The position numbers and the translations under genes are program-made. A stretch of 9,041 nt of DNA, from the NCBI GenBank assembly GCA_031272845.1, contig JAISTA010000197.1, positions 1-9,041 of the forward strand, given 5' to 3'. The notes under the pieces were generated by a model. It saw nothing but the letters and a program-made list of their open reading frames with translations. It had not been told where the DNA came from and made no database searches. Shown here piece by piece: positions 6,081 to 9,041 of the stretch. Position 1 is the first letter of the stretch, and every line of letters begins with the position of its first letter. The stretch comes from Oscillospiraceae bacterium. Lineage in GTDB: Bacteria > Bacillota > Clostridia > Oscillospirales > Oscillospiraceae.

Positions 6081-6983
6081 ATGAACAACTCAACCGAAAC
6101 AAAAACAAAAAAAGCGCCAGCCCCGCCCGTTTTGGGCGCGGACGTCGGCGGAACAAACCTGCGCGTCGGCCTCCTGCAAAACGCGGAGCTGAGCGATGTG
6201 CGGCAGTACTCCACGCGTCAAACGGAGCTTGTGCAGACAATTGCGGACGCGGCAAGAGAACTGGGCGCGGCGGCAGTAGGCGCGGGCGTTCCCGGCACGC
6301 TTGACCGTGCGCGGCGGCGCGTTCTGAACACGCCGAATCTTCCGTCGCTTGCCGGATACGAGCTTGCCGCCCGGCTGGAGGACGCTTCCGGCCTGCCCGT
6401 GTTCCTCGAAAACGACGCGGTTATGCTGCTAACGGGCGATGTGCACCGCCTGGGTCTGCCGGAGGGCGGCGTTATCCTCGGCGTGTATGTCGGCACGGGT
6501 CTCGGCAGCTGCGTGTTTTCCGGCGGCAGTCCGTACCTCGGCGCAAACGCAATCGGCGTAGAGCTGGGGCACATCCCGTTTCCGGGCAACGCCGAAAAAT
6601 GCGGCTGCGGCAACACAGGCTGCGCCGAAAGCTGCGTTTCCGGCGCGTATCTCGAGCGGCTTGTCTGCGAAAAATACCCCGGCACGCCTGTTGCGGACGC
6701 GTTTTCGGTGATGTCGGAGGAGCTGAAGCTGCGCTACGCGGAAAACCTCGCCTGCGCCATCGCTGCGGCCGTGAATTTGTTTGACCCGGACACAGTTATA
6801 CTCGGCGGAGGCGTGCCGGCAATGCGCGGCTTTCCGCTGGACGAGGTGCTGCGGGGCGTATACGCGCACGCGCTAAAGCCGCTTCCCGCGCAGTCCCTCA
6901 ATATAAAAACCGCGCCGGACGACGGAGCTTCCGGCGTTCTCGGCGCGGCCTTGTTCGCGGCAGGCAGGCTTGCCGCTATTTGA
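6081..6983 (+). CDS. ROK-family sugar kinase, most like allose kinase (AlsK)
   Basis: ATP-dependent hexose kinase of 300 aa, the usual size for the family. After a short Lys/Thr/Pro-rich tail (1-16) come the phosphate-1 motif LGADVGGTNLRVG (18-30), phosphate-binding VGTGLG (137-142), catalytic Asp in LENDA (D112), the ELGHIP motif (161-166, H164) and the ROK zinc site CGCGNTGCAE (C174, C176, C181). The C-terminal stretch NLFDPDTVILGGGV followed by FPLDEVL and KPLPAQ resembles E. coli AlsK more than glucokinases or NagC-type repressors. There is no helix-turn-helix, so it is an enzyme rather than a ROK regulator. Substrate choice (allose, glucose or another hexose) is inference, and no sugar transporter or isomerase gene is nearby. 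The ATG at 6081 is the only start in this frame between the ABC-F stop and the first motif, but its Shine-Dalgarno is poor, suggesting translation coupled to the gene before. Its stop overlaps the convergent spoIIR. Confidence 0.88.
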   Translation: MNNSTETKTKKAPAPPVLGADVGGTNLRVGLLQNAELSDVRQYSTRQTELVQTIADAARELGAAAVGAGVPGTLDRARRRVLNTPNLPSLAGYELAARLEDASGLPVFLENDAVMLLTGDVHRLGLPEGGVILGVYVGTGLGSCVFSGGSPYLGANAIGVELGHIPFPGNAEKCGCGNTGCAESCVSGAYLERLVCEKYPGTPVADAFSVMSEELKLRYAENLACAIAAAVNLFDPDTVILGGGVPAMRGFPLDEVLRGVYAHALKPLPAQSLNIKTAPDDGASGVLGAALFAAGRLAAI

Positions 6984-7650
6984 ACCAACTGCTTATCTGC
7001 CCGATAAGCTCCATAAATTTGAAGCGCACGGCGTATTCATCCCCGGCCTTTTCGGAGGTTATCAGCCTGATTTGCTCCTCCGTCAGACCGCTGTTTTCAA
7101 AAAGCTCGTTTAGCTCGGGCGAGACCGACGGCTCATAGTCAACCGCAAGCTCGCGGCACAGCGGCGGAAACAAAACGCACCACCAGTTGCGCCCCTGGCC
7201 GCTGCCGAGCACAACGCGCAACGTCTTATACCGTCCTGCGGGCAAAGAAAAGCTCTCGTACTGCCGTGTCGGAAAGTCCTCAACCGCGATATATGCCGTA
7301 ACCCCGTAGAAAAAGCCGTTTTCGGCAAGCACCGCTTCGGCGGCCGCCTCGATTTCCGGCAGCTTTTCGCCGATTTTCTCCTCCGCGCCGCCCTGCGACT
7401 GAACGGATTCCAAAACAGGCGTTATCAGCCCGATTATCTCGTCGCGCACGGCAAGCTTTACGGCCTGATCCTCGTCGCTGTCGCTGTTTGCCACAACATG
7501 CAGGCGCACAAGCTTGTCTGAAAGCTCCTCCTGCGCCCTCGCGGTTATCGCGGAGGTCAGCAGCACCGCCGCAATCGCGGCAAGCGCCGCAAGCTCAAGC
7601 CGCGCGGCAAGCGAGAAGGAATTGTTGCTTTTTGTAAAACGGAATTTCAT
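6976..7650 (-). CDS. spoIIR: Stage II sporulation protein R
   Basis: SpoIIR is the forespore-made, secreted signal that activates the SpoIIGA protease in the mother-cell membrane, leading to cleavage of pro-sigma-E. The 224-aa protein has an N-terminal signal or anchor segment (about residues 15-38, AARLELAALAAIAAVLLTSA) and then the family's hallmark blocks: VRLHVVANSDSDEDQAVKLA (48-67) and PAGRYKTLRVVLGSGQGR (137-154) continuing into NWWCVLFPPLC (155-165). Length is typical. The start is ATG at 7650, with a modest Shine-Dalgarno GGTGA about 8 nt upstream. A sigma-F-like promoter lies directly upstream, as expected from Bacillus. The 3' end overlaps the convergent ROK gene by 8 bp, so neither gene has room for an intergenic terminator. 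This is strong evidence for a spore-forming Firmicute. Confidence 0.93.
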   Translation of the reverse strand: MKFRFTKSNNSFSLAARLELAALAAIAAVLLTSAITARAQEELSDKLVRLHVVANSDSDEDQAVKLAVRDEIIGLITPVLESVQSQGGAEEKIGEKLPEIEAAAEAVLAENGFFYGVTAYIAVEDFPTRQYESFSLPAGRYKTLRVVLGSGQGRNWWCVLFPPLCRELAVDYEPSVSPELNELFENSGLTEEQIRLITSEKAGDEYAVRFKFMELIGQISSWFK

Positions 7651-7679
7651 CTATGTAATCACCGTATAGAAAGAATTTG

Positions 7680-7715
7680 TAAGATGATTATATCCGCACT
7701 TTTGTAAAGCTAAAC
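7680..7715 (-). promoter_or_regulatory. Sigma-F-like promoter for spoIIR
   Basis: On the minus strand, GTTTA (7711-7715) fits the sigma-F/G -35 pattern GYWTA, and GGATATAAT (7687-7695) fits the -10 pattern GGNNANANT at every fixed position; the spacer is 15 bp. The embedded TATAAT has no sigma-A -35 at a usable distance. The start would be near 7680, about 30 nt before the ATG. B. subtilis spoIIR is a known sigma-F gene, so motif and function agree. Consensus patterns are recalled, not computed. Confidence 0.7.
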
Positions 7716-7731
7716 ATCGGAGGAAGCATTT

Positions 7732-8244
7732 TTGCGCATACTCGGCATAGACCCCGGAATCGCGACGGTCGGCTTCGGCGTGATTGACGTATCCGGAGCA
7801 AAAACCGCGCACATCGCGCACGGCGTTATCGAAACGCCGGCGGGCGAGCGTCTTTCACTGCGGCTATACAACATAAATAAGGATGTGAGCGAGCTTATCA
7901 GGATTTATAGGCCGGATGAAATCGCCGTTGAGGAGCTGTTTTTCAACACGAACCTCACCACCGGGATTTCCGTTGCGCACGGGCGCTCCGCCGCGATCCT
8001 TGCGGGAGAGGCGGCGGGAATTCCGATGTATGAGTACACGCCGCTTGAGGTAAAAAAGGCAATCGCGGGCTACGGACGTGCGGAAAAGCCGCAGGTTATG
8101 GAGATGACGCGCAGACTGCTCGCGCTCGCCGCTGTTCCGCGTCCGGACGACGCGGCAGACGCGCTGGCAATAGCCCTGTGTCACGCGCGGCACGCAGGGT
8201 CAGGACTGGCGGGGCTTGGGGCGCAGGTGCGGAAGACGATTTAG
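7732..8244 (+). CDS. ruvC: Crossover junction endodeoxyribonuclease RuvC, TTG start
   Basis: Holliday-junction resolvase of 170 aa that cuts four-way junctions as a dimer with Mg2+ after RuvAB branch migration. The RNase-H-like fold shows all four acidic residues: D7 in RILGIDPG, E67 in VEELFF, and D140 and D143 in RPDDAADALAIALCH. FFNTNLTTGISVAHGRSA (70-87) and YTPLEVKKAIAGYGRAEK (102-119) are typical family blocks. The TTG at 7732 is chosen because GGAGGA (7719-7724) sits 7 nt upstream, the protein then begins exactly at the first strand, and no ATG fits. In many Firmicutes ruvC is followed by ruvA and ruvB; here the 800 bp downstream contain neither. The gene is divergent from spoIIR across 81 bp, and its leader contains the spoIIR promoter. 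I see no clear sigma-A promoter of its own. Confidence 0.94.
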   Translation: MRILGIDPGIATVGFGVIDVSGAKTAHIAHGVIETPAGERLSLRLYNINKDVSELIRIYRPDEIAVEELFFNTNLTTGISVAHGRSAAILAGEAAGIPMYEYTPLEVKKAIAGYGRAEKPQVMEMTRRLLALAAVPRPDDAADALAIALCHARHAGSGLAGLGAQVRKTI

Positions 8245-8267
8245 AGGGTATCCGCTTCGGCTTTGCT

Positions 8268-8451
8268 GCGGGGGCGGGTGTTCTTTGCGGCGAAAAGCTG
8301 GAGGCGGGAGCGAAGTGTTCTCTGTTTGGGGCGGGGTGCGGGGTTTATGTGACTGCTTTGGGCTTGCGGCGTGGCGTGGTGTTTTTTGCAACGCAAATCT
8401 ATTAGCGGGAACGAAAAGTTCTCTGTTTGACGCAGATTTCGGTGTTTGGAA
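8268..8451. repeat. Degenerate direct repeat, two copies 101 bp apart
   Basis: Copy 1 (8268-8350) and copy 2 (8369-8451) align without gaps at an offset of 101 bp. Over the best 60 bases (from 8281 and 8382) about 42 positions match, including the shared blocks GTTCTCTGTTTG and AGCGGGA/GGCGGGA-type segments. Both copies are G- and T-rich on the plus strand. No third copy is visible. Frames through it encode no recognisable protein. It looks like an old tandem duplication or part of a dispersed intergenic repeat following ruvC. Confidence 0.55.
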
Positions 8452-8472
8452 TTGGGATTTAGCTTAGTCTCT

Positions 8473-9041
8473 ATGCGAAGCAAGAGCGCCTACGCGGCGG
8501 GCGATTACTTTTTCCGCTTCGCCGGAAAAAGTAACCAAAAAGGGGCGACTTCTTTTAGAAAGAAGCAAATCTTTTTTTATGCCGGGCACAGCTGGTGCGG
8601 CAATATAGTCCCTGCCCACACCGCGAGAAGTGCGGTGGTGTGCGCGAATGCTTCAGCCCAGCCGCACACAGGGGCGAAGCCTGTCCGGGGCCAAAGACTT
8701 AGGTTAGGCTGCATATATGCGCGAACTGCGGTGGGGGTGTTTACCGGAAGGACGGTACTGCTACGATCGCTGCCGCACGTTGTGCGGGAGATTGGTGCGT
8801 GTCCCGACGCAGCGGGTGTTGTGGTGAAGGTGGTATTTCTTGCGGTGCAGGTGCGTCCCCCGTTACCGCAACGTTTCCGTAGGGGACGGCGTCCTCGACG
8901 TCCCTTGTTTGGTTTGCCGCCGGAATTTGCGTCAGACGGCGTTACCGTACGGTATTGGTACGGTTGGGTGCGGTCGTCCTTGGACGCGTTTTGCGCATCC
9001 TGGACGTGCGGGCTTGGTGGTTGTCGTGTCATTTCTGATGG
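8473..9041 (+). CDS. Doubtful open frame running off the right edge (hypothetical, partial)
   Basis: From the ATG at 8473 a plus-strand frame stays open for 189 codons to the window end; the last stop in frame is at 8428-8430. The translation starts MRSKSAYAAGDYFFRFAGK. I recognise no family. Against coding: no Shine-Dalgarno; two perfect DNA hairpins and a T7 tract inside the first 35 codons; a strongly basic composition with only about 7 acidic residues in 189; and unusually many Cys and Arg. Low adenine on this strand makes stops rare. The 8580-9041 stretch also holds small palindromes: CACACCGC paired with GCGGTGgTG (8617-8640), ACAGG/CCTGT (8668-8684), CCGCAC/GTGCGG (8773-8787), GGGACG/CGTCCC (8883-8904) and TACCGTACGGTA (8943-8954). 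A structured non-coding RNA or dispersed repeat is at least as likely as a protein. Confidence 0.2.
   Translation, partial: MRSKSAYAAGDYFFRFAGKSNQKGATSFRKKQIFFYAGHSWCGNIVPAHTARSAVVCANASAQPHTGAKPVRGQRLRLGCIYARTAVGVFTGRTVLLRSLPHVVREIGACPDAAGVVVKVVFLAVQVRPPLPQRFRRGRRPRRPLFGLPPEFASDGVTVRYWYGWVRSSLDAFCASWTCGLGGCRVISD
8505..8534. repeat. Perfect 12-bp hairpin
   Basis: TTACTTTTTCCG (8505-8516) and CGGAAAAAGTAA (8523-8534) are exact reverse complements around a 6-nt CTTCGC loop. It lies 14 bp before a second perfect hairpin with a T-run. It may be a palindromic repeat element or part of a double terminator structure downstream of ruvC, although it is 260 bp past the ruvC stop. Confidence 0.6.
8549..8578 (+). 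terminator. Hairpin with T-run, terminator-like
   Basis: CTTCTTT (8549-8555) pairs exactly with AAAGAAG (8559-8565) around TAG, and seven T (8572-8578) follow after CAAATC. The stem is AT-rich and the T-run is displaced by 6 nt, so as a lone terminator it would be weak; with the 12-bp hairpin just upstream it may stop transcription leaving ruvC. Confidence 0.4.

Noticed and set aside
5539..6255. Minus-strand open frame of 238 codons opposite the ABC-F and ROK genes
   Set aside because: It is antisense to the second ABC domain and coiled coil; its Arg/Leu-rich translation is the expected shadow of GC-rich coding sequence.
8216..8467. Plus-strand small frames after ruvC (8178-8405 and 8216-8467)
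   Set aside because: They overlap the ruvC 3' end, are Gly/Cys/Arg-rich, lack ribosome sites and only translate the degenerate direct repeat.
8577..9032. Minus-strand open frame of 151 codons
   Set aside because: No Shine-Dalgarno, no recognisable domain, and composition typical of a shadow in adenine-poor DNA; it ends at the T-run of a hairpin.

Overview
The window looks like a chromosomal segment of an endospore-forming, fairly GC-rich member of the Clostridia, plausibly an Oscillospirales-type gut or animal-associated bacterium. The main evidence is a clear SpoIIR homologue behind a sigma-F-like promoter, an archaeal-type aspartyl-tRNA synthetase without the bacterial insertion domain, an ABC-F ATPase of the Firmicutes YdiF/Uup kind, and Gram-positive-style Shine-Dalgarno sites. 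The taxonomic placement is inference.

Layout. Positions 1-1330 (minus) encode a secreted CHAP/NlpC-P60-like cysteine hydrolase with a ricin-B-like lectin domain. It is cut by an amber codon inside a third beta-sandwich domain, and the frame stays open past the stop to the window edge. Positions 1331-1622 are non-coding: a strong minus-strand promoter, two abutting perfect hairpins with a T-run, and a plus-strand promoter. Positions 1623-2990 (plus) encode the aspartyl-tRNA synthetase. Positions 2991-3210 are non-coding, apart from a 14-codon stub resembling the start of a DUF84/YjjX NTPase. Positions 3211-3996 (plus) encode an SseB-family protein, closed by a textbook intrinsic terminator. 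Positions 4177-6051 and 6081-6983 (plus) form a probable two-gene unit: an ABC-F ATPase with its own promoter, then a ROK sugar kinase most like allose kinase. Positions 6976-7650 (minus) encode SpoIIR, which overlaps the ROK gene tail to tail by 8 bp. Positions 7732-8244 (plus) encode RuvC from a TTG start with a strong Shine-Dalgarno; no ruvA or ruvB follows. The last 800 bases hold no recognised gene. They contain a degenerate 101-bp-spaced direct repeat, two perfect hairpins with a T-run, several small palindromes, and a long stop-free plus frame that runs off the edge and has a poor protein-like composition.

The genes are mostly unconnected housekeeping functions (translation, ribosome-associated ATPase, sugar phosphorylation, sporulation signalling, Holliday-junction resolution). 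I see no defence island, CRISPR array, tRNA, rRNA or transposase, and no convincing new multi-gene system. The most unusual points are the amber-split surface hydrolase, the sigma-F promoter placed inside the ruvC leader, and the structured repeat-like DNA at both ends.
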